Shown here: positions 9,525 through 19,493 of the stretch, piece by piece
Numbering within the stretch: position 1 is the first letter of the stretch
How the letters are laid out: each line of letters opens with the position of its first letter
From: an uncultured Candidatus Poseidoniales archaeon
GTDB lineage: Archaea > Thermoplasmatota > Poseidoniia > Poseidoniales > Thalassarchaeaceae
Direction: 5' to 3'
NCBI GenBank assembly: GCA_902601345.1
Contig: CACKMK010000004.1
Coordinates: 1 to 64,000, forward strand
DNA length: 64,000 nucleotides
Translations under genes and position numbers: made by a program
Notes under the pieces: model-generated
What the model saw: only the letters and a program-made list of their open reading frames with translations
What the model was told of the DNA's origin: nothing
Database searches by the model: none

Positions 9525-10214
9525 ATGGACTTTCAAGATCTAGTAGATACCCCTCAGAAAATAAAGACCCTGGCTGGAACCGTGGTTTTCCTCGTTGCAT
9601 TTCCCATATACTTCGAGGCTCTGCCATCTCTAATAGACGATGACCTTGGAGGTGGCGGATCTTCAGGTCTTTCGGGTTCTCTGCAGGTTAGTTTCGAGGA
9701 AGTTTCGACAACGCTGACAGAGTCAGTCACGCTAGGTGATGGACAGAGTCACGACTCATTCTTCGACTTGATGATTGAGACGGAACTAAGCATAGGATAC
9801 GTGCAACTACAGATATCATGCTTCGATAACGACGAAGCTGGGCCGGGATTCACGGACGCCGTTGATGGAGAGAGCGATCTAAGTGACATTGAGGGAGTCG
9901 ATGACCAGACTGCTGATGGAACCTGCTCTGGAGGAGGAAATGGTGGATTCACGATGAGGTGGGACGTCACAGAGGGCTACACTGGCGAGAGTTACTCAGA
10001 GCAGAATATGACCGAGAAGGAAATCAGAGAGTTTTGGAACGATGGAGGTCGGGGCAGAGGCGCGTGGATAGCCACTATCACTGCTGATATCGAAGCAGTC
10101 CCAGTCCCGATAGCCGGGGAAGCGATTGACGACGATGAGGATTTCGATATCAGTTGGACTGCTGTGAGCTACGATTTGATAATTGAGTTAGCCGAAGTCT
10201 CAACTCAGGACTAG
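9525..10214 (+). CDS. Hypothetical membrane-anchored protein
   Basis: N-terminal TM (LAGTVVFLVAFPIYFEALP) followed by an acidic extracytoplasmic region; start inferred at 9525. Confidence 0.55.
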   Translation: MDFQDLVDTPQKIKTLAGTVVFLVAFPIYFEALPSLIDDDLGGGGSSGLSGSLQVSFEEVSTTLTESVTLGDGQSHDSFFDLMIETELSIGYVQLQISCFDNDEAGPGFTDAVDGESDLSDIEGVDDQTADGTCSGGGNGGFTMRWDVTEGYTGESYSEQNMTEKEIREFWNDGGRGRGAWIATITADIEAVPVPIAGEAIDDDEDFDISWTAVSYDLIIELAEVSTQD

Positions 10215-11494
10215 GTCTTTGCTAAGATGGAGACCACGTCCCCGTCAGAAAGTTCGTGATCAGCCCCAATCACTCTTCCATTTCTTGCATCTATGGCCCT
10301 GACGAATCCTTCCCCTAAATCAGAATGCACTTGATACGCGAGTCCCTTAGCGGTGGTTCCAGCAGGAACTAGAATAGCGTCAGGCAGGGATTTTCCGTCT
10401 CCATCCACCCAATGAGTCTCATCCTGAACAGGGTAGCAGACAATTCTTGACAGTTGTCTGAAGACCATGTCAGAAAGAAGGCCAACTAGACCACCGCCTC
10501 TCCAGGAAGAAATAGAGTCAGAGATTGACCCCAGTGCTTCCCTCTGCCGTTCTGAGAGCATATCCTCACCCGCTTCTGTTAGACTGAAGTCAGTGTCTCC
10601 TGGTTGGTAGATTATCATTCCAGAAGAAGATGCTCTCCGAAGAGCCAGCTCGGCCTCGGCACTGGTGAAAATAGCCCTCCCTCCAGAGGACTCGATTTCC
10701 GATTCTAATTCTGTACAGCTGTGGATCTGATTGTCTGCCTTGTTTGCTGCAATAGATATCGGGAACATGCTCTTTCGGATTGATGAAGCGATTGTCCTCA
10801 GTTGGTCATCCCCCCATGATGAGATGTCTTGTGAATCCGGGTATTCCCTCTGGACGGATGAGATGGCCACAGAAATATGAATGTCCTTAGCCCCGATTCC
10901 AGTCAATCTGTCCATTAGATGCTCTTTTACGGCTCTGTTTCCTTCTGCTTGGGCCCTTCTCGAGACTCTGTCCCATCCATTCCCTATTATGCCCATGATC
11001 CACAAGTCCAGCTCGGACAGGAGGAAGCGATGCTCTTCAATTGGCTCCGAGCCACCCGAACCTACTGGATTTCCTTCCAAGTCAGTTGTTCCGGATACGT
11101 CGACGATCTGGATTAGGGCATCACACCTGGAGAGATCAGAGAGAAATTGGTTCCCCCTGCCCCTTCCCTCGTGAGCTCCTGGAACCAAACCGGCTACATC
11201 GACCAGGGTCACTGGAACCAGTCTCTTGAATCCGGAACATGAACCGGTGTTGGGCGAGCATATGCTGCCCCCCCTATCATCATCTGATCCAGAGGGGTCC
11301 AGACGGCCCGAGGATTCCCTTCGTTCACGGAGTTCTGAACAGGCACAAGGGCTTGGAAGCGGTATCCAAGTGACACCCACGTTGGGTTCTATCGTCGTAA
11401 AAGGATAATTTGCGATATCAACCGGCATCTCAGTCAATGCTGAGAAAGCGGTCGATTTCCCCACATTGGGCTTCCCGACCAGTCCTATTCTCAT
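10211..11494 (-). CDS. Obg/YchF-like GTPase with C-terminal TGS domain
   Basis: GLVGKPNVGKSTAFSALT, TLVDVAGLVPGAHEGRGRGNQFL, TGS-like C-terminus. Confidence 0.88.
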   Translation of the reverse strand: MRIGLVGKPNVGKSTAFSALTEMPVDIANYPFTTIEPNVGVTWIPLPSPCACSELRERRESSGRLDPSGSDDDRGGSICSPNTGSCSGFKRLVPVTLVDVAGLVPGAHEGRGRGNQFLSDLSRCDALIQIVDVSGTTDLEGNPVGSGGSEPIEEHRFLLSELDLWIMGIIGNGWDRVSRRAQAEGNRAVKEHLMDRLTGIGAKDIHISVAISSVQREYPDSQDISSWGDDQLRTIASSIRKSMFPISIAANKADNQIHSCTELESEIESSGGRAIFTSAEAELALRRASSSGMIIYQPGDTDFSLTEAGEDMLSERQREALGSISDSISSWRGGGLVGLLSDMVFRQLSRIVCYPVQDETHWVDGDGKSLPDAILVPAGTTAKGLAYQVHSDLGEGFVRAIDARNGRVIGADHELSDGDVVSILAKT

Positions 11495-11544
11495 GATTCC
11501 CCGATGGAGGCAGTGGCTATTGACCCATGGGCTATGTGGTCAAA

Positions 11545-13206
11545 TCAAATCTCTGTAGCACTACCTGGGAGCTCAGTGCTGGATTCTGGAACCACAACTG
11601 TGTCTAGTTTCCCCTCCCTCTGGGCTAGAATCTTCCTGACCGTGGTCTCCTTAGTTAGCATGTAAGGGCTGGAAATTGACGTCGACGAGAGGTTTTGCTC
11701 CTCACTGGCCGGGGTCCCTCTGAATGTCCCGCTAATCATGTTCAATGAGTGGTAAACTGAACCGATGACCGTGCCGTAGAAAAGGACGGATCCAAGAACG
11801 CGAATCCTATTCGCAGTCGAGTTTTCTTCGTCGACTGCTGCTTCAATAAGTGCCATGTCGGAGAAATCGGCCATCATTGTGAAGACTATACCCGAGAAAG
11901 CTCCCCCGGCCATTAACCAAAATGCCCACCTAGAACGATTAATTGAAAGCATGTTCCTCCCTGAAACTTCAGGGAAAATGGATAGAGCGGAGCCCAGTGA
12001 GGCAGGGATGAAGACCACCCAGAGACCCAAGAGAACTAGAGAAGTATGGATTCCCGTTAGTTCATTGGTTCCTGTGAGGTAGTCGGTGTGGACAAATAGC
12101 CCGCCGATAGCAATGGGTACGGCCATAAAGGCAGCTAGGTTGATTTCTGGCATTCCGGGAGAGTCGGGGTTCTCCATAAACACGTCATCCCCCCTCATTG
12201 TCGCTAGAACGTTGGCAGAAAGGGCGATAATCGGTATGAGTGAAAGTGCCAGTAGGAAAGATCCTGCAAGGATATCGTTTCTAGTTGGTTCGAAGGTTGC
12301 AGTCCCGATTCCAAGGAAGTCAGAAGCAATCTCGCCTTCGATAAGACCAGCTGGATTGATCGAGATGATAGCACCGGCCATGGTAACCGCTGCGAGAGAT
12401 CTTGACCAAAGTGGGTTTCCACTGCCTTTTGAAGAACCATAGAGAAGCGCTCCAGAAACCATCAGGAAGAATGTAGTCCCGCTGAACCTAGTGGCCAGCC
12501 ACTGACCTGATCCTAAATTAAGAGAACCAGTGAGCGCTAGGGATAGTATGGAGATTGGTGCTGAAATCATCCCGATAATCATCATCCAGGCAGGTAGGGG
12601 CATCTTCCTAGTCCGAGACGCGGCGGTAAGTAGCATGTTGACAATTACAGCAAGAAGGACTAGGTTGGTGAGTATGGTAGCTATAGGCATTACAGGAACG
12701 CCGGCGATTTCAGGATTGTTTGCGGCGACGAACATCACAATAACTGCTAGTGTCCAAACAAAAGACATGAGGGTTGCATTCTTCTCTGAAGCCAGAGAGG
12801 TTGCGCCTAATTCTGGTACTATATGCATCGAGGAGCCGATTAGGAGCATCCCCATAGACCCGTATACTGCAATTAGTATTCCCGATGTCGTCAAGGATTT
12901 TGATGCCGGATTCAGCCCCCATGCTGTTAGGCTGTGAAGAGCTTGAGGATCGTGTGAAAGCCAGAGTCCGCAGAATGTAACCAATGAGGCGGGAATTATC
13001 CAGAGGGTTCCTTGCAAAATCCAAGTGGTGGATGCTGAGCCCTTTTTCCCGTCCACGAAGTCTATGGGCGGGCCTAGTGCCTTCTCGAGCATGAACAAAC
13101 TCATACTCTTCGAGACATCTGTAAATACCCATACTCCCCTATTTACCATGATGAAAACAACTAGGGTAATCAGCCAGAAGGTTATCATTGCAGTGATTAG
13201 CCCCAT
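11545..13206 (-). CDS. Polytopic membrane protein resembling heme-copper oxidase subunit I, ligand residues apparently missing
   Basis: Multi-TM; SSMHIVPELGATSLASEKNATLMSFVW and GSALSIFPEVSGRNMLSINRSRWAFWLMAGG resemble HCO-I helix boundaries; canonical HH / HxH motifs not found. Confidence 0.5.
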   Translation of the reverse strand: MGLITAMITFWLITLVVFIMVNRGVWVFTDVSKSMSLFMLEKALGPPIDFVDGKKGSASTTWILQGTLWIIPASLVTFCGLWLSHDPQALHSLTAWGLNPASKSLTTSGILIAVYGSMGMLLIGSSMHIVPELGATSLASEKNATLMSFVWTLAVIVMFVAANNPEIAGVPVMPIATILTNLVLLAVIVNMLLTAASRTRKMPLPAWMMIIGMISAPISILSLALTGSLNLGSGQWLATRFSGTTFFLMVSGALLYGSSKGSGNPLWSRSLAAVTMAGAIISINPAGLIEGEIASDFLGIGTATFEPTRNDILAGSFLLALSLIPIIALSANVLATMRGDDVFMENPDSPGMPEINLAAFMAVPIAIGGLFVHTDYLTGTNELTGIHTSLVLLGLWVVFIPASLGSALSIFPEVSGRNMLSINRSRWAFWLMAGGAFSGIVFTMMADFSDMALIEAAVDEENSTANRIRVLGSVLFYGTVIGSVYHSLNMISGTFRGTPASEEQNLSSTSISSPYMLTKETTVRKILAQREGKLDTVVVPESSTELPGSATEI

Positions 13207-13215
13207 AAGATTGCC

Positions 13216-13494
13216 TCACTCACTGGTTGCCTCGGCTAGCATTGTCCCTAATATCGCAAAAATCCCAATCAAGGCCCCTAGGATGAAGAACCATATTCCT
13301 GAGTCGAAAACGCCATCGAAGACGGGAAGAACGCTAGAAATTACTGGAAGGTCACTGGAAGGGAAGAGGATTCCATACAGGACCAAGAACACTATGGTGG
13401 ATACAAATCCCATCACCAGCATTACCCACGATGACGATGGTTCTCCCTCGCCTTGCAGGAACTCGCCAATCAAAGTTGATTCCTCATCGGACAA
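13216..13494 (-). CDS. Small two-TM protein, possible partner of the oxidase-like protein
   Basis: Two hydrophobic segments; directly upstream on the same strand with a short gap. Confidence 0.5.
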   Translation of the reverse strand: MSDEESTLIGEFLQGEGEPSSSWVMLVMGFVSTIVFLVLYGILFPSSDLPVISSVLPVFDGVFDSGIWFFILGALIGIFAILGTMLAEATSE

Positions 13495-13579
13495 TCAATC
13501 ACCCCGGAATCTCACAATTCCGATTCAACCACCGGAGATTTGCCCTTAAGCGTTGGGCGTACATAGTTAGTCAACCGCG

Positions 13580-14713
13580 TTAAGGGGCACGAACGATGTC
13601 TGTCGGGTTTCCTCTGCGGAACGTCCCGGAACCTAGAGGTATGGGGAAGCTGTTATCATTCTCGATTTCTGCTCTCCAATGTGACTTACATGAGCATTCA
13701 AGGTGACTGAACTCTTCAGTATCTCCGGATACTGAGTATCTCTCTATAGCTGCTACGACCTCGCTGTCACATTCCCCGCAATTGTGAGCTCCACGAATCT
13801 TTCCACCTGCCGTAGGGTGGACGATGATCCTGCAAGAGTCGTCTCCAAGATGCTCGTGCGACCTCAAAATCATCTCCACCAACGACCATAGCCAGGGAGG
13901 CCTGTACTCCTTGTTCCTGAACAGCCTATCGACAATCGTATTCTTCTGGATGTTCATTGGGTTGACTGATACTTCGTCAGAATATTGAGCAACTTCGGTG
14001 AGCCAGGAGGTCGTATGCACCAGTGCGTCGCCCTCGGACATGAATGGTGGCTTGAACAGAAGGTATGTCTTCACGCGCAAGTTGTTGTCCCGAAGCATTT
14101 GGACCGCTGAATGCCATTGTTTCGTAGTGAAACCCTTGTTGACATGGAAACGAAGGACTCTGTCGTCATAGGCTTCTAGTCCAATTGCCACAGTACAACC
14201 AGGATGTCTCTCTGCGACCCATGATATCTTCTCGGGAGTACACATCTGAGCCTGTGCTTCGACTACTAGATGTAGTCCCATCTGGGCAGTTTCTCGAAGG
14301 ACAAGATCCTGCCACTCGGGAGGGTTCTCTCGATCTTCGAAGAAGGTCCCCGAGGTGTAGACCTTGACCATGCCACAGTCTTCGAATTGATTCGTAGTTT
14401 CCTTAGCAAATTCCCACTGAGAAAACATATCTTCTGCGGAAACATCGTCTCTGACGTCATTGAAGTAGCCACAGAATGTGCAACCTGACTTCCACCACCA
14501 AGCACAACCCTTCGATCTCAGTATTACTGTAGCTGCTGTACATGGCGTGCCATCGGGTAGATTCTCTGGAGTCTTGTAGACAGTAACTGGCTTACTTGCA
14601 TCCCAAGACTCACGGAATGAAACCGACTCTGGAGTATTCTCTGGAGCCTTGATTAGATGATGCACCTTGAGGGCCTTGGAGCCATCTCCTAGCACTCCGC
14701 ATGCATTGGCCAT
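13580..14713 (-). CDS. Archaeosine biosynthesis radical SAM protein RaSEA-like
   Basis: KGCAWWWKSGCTFCGYFND radical SAM Cys motif, VYTSGTFFEDRENP, C-terminal HNCGECD. Confidence 0.85.
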   Translation of the reverse strand: MANACGVLGDGSKALKVHHLIKAPENTPESVSFRESWDASKPVTVYKTPENLPDGTPCTAATVILRSKGCAWWWKSGCTFCGYFNDVRDDVSAEDMFSQWEFAKETTNQFEDCGMVKVYTSGTFFEDRENPPEWQDLVLRETAQMGLHLVVEAQAQMCTPEKISWVAERHPGCTVAIGLEAYDDRVLRFHVNKGFTTKQWHSAVQMLRDNNLRVKTYLLFKPPFMSEGDALVHTTSWLTEVAQYSDEVSVNPMNIQKNTIVDRLFRNKEYRPPWLWSLVEMILRSHEHLGDDSCRIIVHPTAGGKIRGAHNCGECDSEVVAAIERYSVSGDTEEFSHLECSCKSHWRAEIENDNSFPIPLGSGTFRRGNPTDIVRAP

Positions 14714-14825
14714 GATGCCCGTTCCATGTCCTGCTCTTGATATTGACGTGCTTCAGAAGTGTTTAACACTAAATGTGGCAGAATACACTAAACGTCTTCT
14801 CGCTGTGGATATTTATGGTAATTGG

Positions 14826-16637
14826 ATGGCGTTTTCATTAGGAGGAAAAATTGACGGGATGAATGAAGATGACAACAGGGCTCTGACGAGTTGGTACTGG
14901 TACGATTGGGCCAACCAAGCATTCGCACTGACAGTTGGGACTGTACTCGGCGGTCAACTAATTACGAGGTACTTCAATCTAGCAACTGGGGGCTCGTCCG
15001 AAATCGCAGGATTCAACGTCACTGGGACTTCTTTCTATGCAGCAGTACTTGGTTTGTCCATGGTTTTTGTCGCTATCTCCAGTCCCATTCTCGGAGCCAT
15101 TGCAGATAGAATCAGAATCAAGAAGAAGATAGTGTGGATCTACACGTTAGTAGGAGTCGTGTTTACTGCATTCATGGGGGTAGCACCACATCTGGATGCT
15201 AATTCTGCCTACAGACTTCTGGCTTTCTGCTTCTTAATGGGGCAGATAGGGATGGCTGGTGGTAACACGATATACTACGCATTCATGCCCTATCTCGCTG
15301 AACAAAACCAGATGGAGAAGGTGTCGAGTTGGGGGTTTGCCTACGGCTTTGCTGGTGGGTCTCTAATTCTGATATTGCACCTAATCGTCTTGGTAACGGG
15401 TGCGTTCGGACTAACGGATGCGTACGGTCCATGGACACTGACCTTTGCATTCGTGACCACTTCTCTCTGGTGGCTTGGTTTTGGTCTACCATTCTTTAGG
15501 AATACTCCAGAACCGGAAATCGCGAATGAGAGGTCTTATGGTTCTATTATGGAAGCTGTTGGTGATGGGTTTAACGAGGTCAGGGGTACTTTCAGAGAGG
15601 TAAAGAAATACAGAATTTTAGTAATTTACCTGGTATCTTACCTTCTGTTCTATGACGTTCTCCATACTGTTGGAGGAGTTGCGACTTCATTCGCTGAAAA
15701 TGATCTTCGACTGCCGGTATTGATGAATTTCGTTCTTATTCTTCTGGCCAACATAATTGCCATCCCAATGTCAGTAGTAGGAGGGATGTTGGCTGCAAGA
15801 TACGGGGCAAAGTCAGTTCTCGGGGGATCTATTGGTGTCTACATGGTTGTTCTAATCCTTGCAACTGGGTTTGCACCGCTTGACCTGGAAGATGATCACG
15901 ATAGGTTCGACTTCAGGTACGATTACGATTCTGAATCTGATGAATACGTCCTCTCCACCCTTCATGATAGAGGGGTGAAGGGTTGGGTTAGCAAGTCTGG
16001 ATCGGGTGATGAGGAGTTCAGGAACGCCTTCCTGCATTACATGATTGAAGGAGAATTAGATGGTGAGGTTTGGTCTGATTCTGACGTAGAGAGAACAAGG
16101 ATATCGGTCGATGAGGCAACGCTTCTTGAGTCTGAAACGCACGAAATGCTCGATCACAGATGGTCATTCTCATTCAAGGGCGGAATCCTAGATGGTAATC
16201 ACTCAGTGGGGGACAATCACATCACAATTATCGAAGGAGGGCCTATTGACTGGTGGCCTAATTTCCTAAGAGAAAACGTCTGGGGCCCTCTAAACTTCGG
16301 AGTAACATTACAATGGATACTTCTAGGCACCATGGTTGGTTTCGTCCAGGGCTCTGCTGGGGCACAGGCAAGGAGTCTGTTCGCATATCTTGTCCCAAAG
16401 TCGAGGACTACTGAGTTCTTCGGCTTCTTCGGCTTCATGGGCAAGGCTGCTGCAGTGATTGGTCCGTTCATTTTCGCCTTCTTCTCTGCTGCTTTCGACA
16501 CGAGATTTGGGATTATGGTGTTGCTACTGATACTCGTTTTGGGGTTGCTTCTTTTCCCGTTAATTGACGTTGAGGAAGGAAAGAGGGTTGCTATAAAGGC
16601 AGATATTGATGCTGGATTATACTCCGAGGAGGAGTAA
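14826..16637 (+). CDS. MFS transporter, UMF1/Atg22-like, with a large acidic insertion
   Basis: SWYWYDWANQAFALTVGTVLGG is typical of UMF1/Atg22-like MFS; start uncertain (14826 or 14859). Confidence 0.8.
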   Translation: MAFSLGGKIDGMNEDDNRALTSWYWYDWANQAFALTVGTVLGGQLITRYFNLATGGSSEIAGFNVTGTSFYAAVLGLSMVFVAISSPILGAIADRIRIKKKIVWIYTLVGVVFTAFMGVAPHLDANSAYRLLAFCFLMGQIGMAGGNTIYYAFMPYLAEQNQMEKVSSWGFAYGFAGGSLILILHLIVLVTGAFGLTDAYGPWTLTFAFVTTSLWWLGFGLPFFRNTPEPEIANERSYGSIMEAVGDGFNEVRGTFREVKKYRILVIYLVSYLLFYDVLHTVGGVATSFAENDLRLPVLMNFVLILLANIIAIPMSVVGGMLAARYGAKSVLGGSIGVYMVVLILATGFAPLDLEDDHDRFDFRYDYDSESDEYVLSTLHDRGVKGWVSKSGSGDEEFRNAFLHYMIEGELDGEVWSDSDVERTRISVDEATLLESETHEMLDHRWSFSFKGGILDGNHSVGDNHITIIEGGPIDWWPNFLRENVWGPLNFGVTLQWILLGTMVGFVQGSAGAQARSLFAYLVPKSRTTEFFGFFGFMGKAAAVIGPFIFAFFSAAFDTRFGIMVLLLILVLGLLLFPLIDVEEGKRVAIKADIDAGLYSEEE

Positions 16638-16638
16638 G

Positions 16639-17346
16639 ATGAAGAATTTCGAACTGTTTCAGAATTTACTCTCAGTTCTCGTGATGATGCTCTTTGGGGT
16701 TATCATCGGTTTGGCTATGGTTCCCTCGTATCTACTATTCATCGAGTTGACTTCGATAACAGAAGGGAAAGGAGGACTGGTTGAGGCAGTTGGAATCTGT
16801 GTCGGTTTGGGCTTGGGTTACATCATTTGGGGAGTCGTACTACTACTCATATGCGGACTAATGGGGGGCCTGTTCAGGATCAGGAAGGAAGAGGGGAGGT
16901 ATTCTCTGAGGTCTTTCATTACAATTCAATGGGCATTCTCATTGGTGTCTCACAGGGTAGCTCAGATTTTCCTAGGCCTCGTAGTACCCTCCTTCCTTGC
17001 AAATTTGTATTACAGAATGATGGGAGCTAAGATTGGGAGAGGCGCCCAACTAAATTCGATGATGATTAATGACGCATCCATGGTTACTATCGGAGACAAC
17101 GTAGTCGTGGGTGGGAATGCTACAATCAACGGTCACGTAGTTGAGAGCGGAGAGATAGTACTCGCACCAGTTAGGATAGGGAACGGCGCCCTAATTGGAG
17201 GAGATAGTATTGTGCAGCCTGGGTGTACGATAGGGAATGGCGCTGTTGTGGCTTCCAAAGCTGTCGTTCCAAAGTGGACCGAGATACCAGCAGGAGAAGT
17301 CTGGGGAGGGATTCCTGCAAGATTCATCAAGAAGATAGGGGAATGA
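16639..17346 (+). CDS. Membrane protein with left-handed beta-helix (hexapeptide) acyltransferase-like domain
   Basis: IGDNVVVGGNATINGHV...IGNGALIGGDSIVQPGCTIGNGAVVASKAVVPKWTEIPAGEVWGGIPARFIKK. Confidence 0.8.
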   Translation: MKNFELFQNLLSVLVMMLFGVIIGLAMVPSYLLFIELTSITEGKGGLVEAVGICVGLGLGYIIWGVVLLLICGLMGGLFRIRKEEGRYSLRSFITIQWAFSLVSHRVAQIFLGLVVPSFLANLYYRMMGAKIGRGAQLNSMMINDASMVTIGDNVVVGGNATINGHVVESGEIVLAPVRIGNGALIGGDSIVQPGCTIGNGAVVASKAVVPKWTEIPAGEVWGGIPARFIKKIGE

Positions 17347-17350
17347 CTCG

Positions 17351-17986
17351 CTACTCGTTTTCTGGTTCAGGGTCTTCTTCCTCTGTTAGTCCTTCTTCGG
17401 TGGACAACTCCTTGATTTCCTCTATCACTGCCTGCTTCTGCTCCTGGAATGACTCCTGCTTAGACTGGATATCCTTGGCGGTCGAAATGGCCCTGTCAAT
17501 CATATCGTGACGAGTCTGAATCGCATCGCTGAGGTCCTCGAACAGTTGCATGTGCTGCACGTACCAGTCATCCCTGGCTGCTAGCTCTGATTGGGCGGCT
17601 TGGTTGGACTCATCGATCTCCTCTGCGACGGTGAGTACCTGGCCGAGTCTTGCTTTCTCCCTCTCCAGCATCTCCTCGGTCTTGTCGAGTTTGTTCTCTA
17701 AGAATGGGATCTTCGTATTGGCCTTCGCGAGTTCCACTTCCATCTCGTCCTTCTGCCTGCGGAGGTTGCTGAGGAGGTTGTTGATTCCCTCCTTCTCGGT
17801 CTCCTTGTCGATTAGTTCACGATTAAGCGTCTCAACTTGGGCCTTCATCTCTCCGATGTCAGCCTCCTGGGCCTGGTAAGCAACGAGGAGTTTGTCCAAT
17901 GCCTCCTTGTCCCTCGCAGCCTGCTGTTCGAGGTCTCGGATTGTCTGTTGGGGATCGGCTCCTGCAGAGTCGTCTTGGTCCATCAT
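17351..17986 (-). CDS. Coiled-coil protein
   Basis: Heptad-rich charged sequence throughout. Confidence 0.65.
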   Translation of the reverse strand: MMDQDDSAGADPQQTIRDLEQQAARDKEALDKLLVAYQAQEADIGEMKAQVETLNRELIDKETEKEGINNLLSNLRRQKDEMEVELAKANTKIPFLENKLDKTEEMLEREKARLGQVLTVAEEIDESNQAAQSELAARDDWYVQHMQLFEDLSDAIQTRHDMIDRAISTAKDIQSKQESFQEQKQAVIEEIKELSTEEGLTEEEDPEPENE

Positions 17987-18052
17987 CCTCCTTTGTCCGA
18001 AGGTGCCCCCGATATAACCTCGGCGGCAACAGGATTGGTGAGTCCGGGCAAA

Positions 18053-19471
18053 TCAGAGGTTTTCGGAAATTGCTGCTATTGTTGCTGAAAGAGCGACTGT
18101 CAGCCTCTTGGATGAGGGGATGTGCAGTTTCTCGTCTGGTCCATGGGCGTTGTTACCTGGTCCCGAAGTACCGGTGCACAGAAACATAGCTTCTGGGTAT
18201 TTGCCCTGCATCATCGACATGAAGGGGATCGTCCCACCTGTCCATGTTGCCAGTGGGGGTAGCCCCGTCAATTCCATCGATGCCTCGTTAATGGCTTCTG
18301 AGATCGGTCCGTCTAGTGGCGGTGCATGGAAACCGTCGGCACATGAGTCAGGAGTGAATGTGACCTCTGCCCCATACGGCGGGTCCTTCTCCAGAATTTC
18401 CTTTGCACTAGCTATAGCACTTTCCGAATCGACCCCAGGAGGTATTCTGAAGCTCAGTTTCAGGTCTGTGTTCGTTCGGAGGACGTTTCCCGCATCCTGC
18501 ACCGAAGGAATTCCATCTGCTCCGATGATGGACAGGGTAGGCTCCCAGTTCATGGCCACTATCATGTCCTCTGTAGTTTCGGAGGCCTTTCTGAGGGTGT
18601 CCACCGTTGGGAACTGCTCCCATATGCTGTCACCTACTATGTCCCTGAGTGCGATTGCGTTCTCCCAGACTTCTTCGGGGATTTCCACGTGCATCCCTGG
18701 GATTGTGACCTTTCCGGAGGATGAGTCCTCCACTCTGTCTAGTAGAATCCTCTGGATTCTGAAAGAAGATGGGATCGAGCCCCCTGAATTACCTGAGTGA
18801 ATTCCCTCGTGAGATACCTTCACGGAGAGAGTCCCGGAGACGAGCCCACGAAGGGCCTCCGTCATCCAAATATGGTCATAATCGGGACCACCGCTGTCCA
18901 AAACGACCACCATGTCCGGATTTCCAAGTCGCTCGGTAAGTGCCTCCAAGTACGGGGGGAGATCGGATGATCCGGATTCCTCGCATGTCTCGATGATCAT
19001 GGTACAACGGGGATGGGGGGCGCCCGCCTCTTGCAAGAGCCTTACAGATGTGGCGCAAAGGTACCCCCCATACCCATCGTCAACGGAACCTCTGCCATAG
19101 AGCCATGGATCCCTCCTCACTGCTTTCAGTGGGTGTAGGCCCTCTGACCACAGTTCTGGCTTTGATGGCTGCTTGTCCAGGTGGGAGTAGAATATCACCT
19201 CGCCCGGTCCGGTTCCCTCTATTGTGACGATTAGTACGGGTGATAGTTCTCCTATCCTATGCTTCTCGTACGACATTCCCTCTATTCCCTGATCGTCCAA
19301 CCAATCGCAAAATAGTTCGATTGTGGCATCGAGCTCGCCCATCTCGGCCCAGTTGGGCTCGAATAGGGGAGATAGGGCCTTTATTCCGATGAAATCGGAC
19401 AGACTAGGCAAAATGGAGGACTCCCATATCTCTTCACTTCTATCCATCAGTCGTCCTAAGTCGAGCGTCAT
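18053..19471 (-). CDS. M20 family metallopeptidase
   Basis: VIFYSHLDKQP, LYGRGSVDDGYGGYLCA, IETCEESGSSDLP metal-ligand motifs. Confidence 0.9.
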   Translation of the reverse strand: MTLDLGRLMDRSEEIWESSILPSLSDFIGIKALSPLFEPNWAEMGELDATIELFCDWLDDQGIEGMSYEKHRIGELSPVLIVTIEGTGPGEVIFYSHLDKQPSKPELWSEGLHPLKAVRRDPWLYGRGSVDDGYGGYLCATSVRLLQEAGAPHPRCTMIIETCEESGSSDLPPYLEALTERLGNPDMVVVLDSGGPDYDHIWMTEALRGLVSGTLSVKVSHEGIHSGNSGGSIPSSFRIQRILLDRVEDSSSGKVTIPGMHVEIPEEVWENAIALRDIVGDSIWEQFPTVDTLRKASETTEDMIVAMNWEPTLSIIGADGIPSVQDAGNVLRTNTDLKLSFRIPPGVDSESAIASAKEILEKDPPYGAEVTFTPDSCADGFHAPPLDGPISEAINEASMELTGLPPLATWTGGTIPFMSMMQGKYPEAMFLCTGTSGPGNNAHGPDEKLHIPSSKRLTVALSATIAAISENL

Positions 19472-19493
19472 GGTCCCATCCCTGGGTGTTCAC

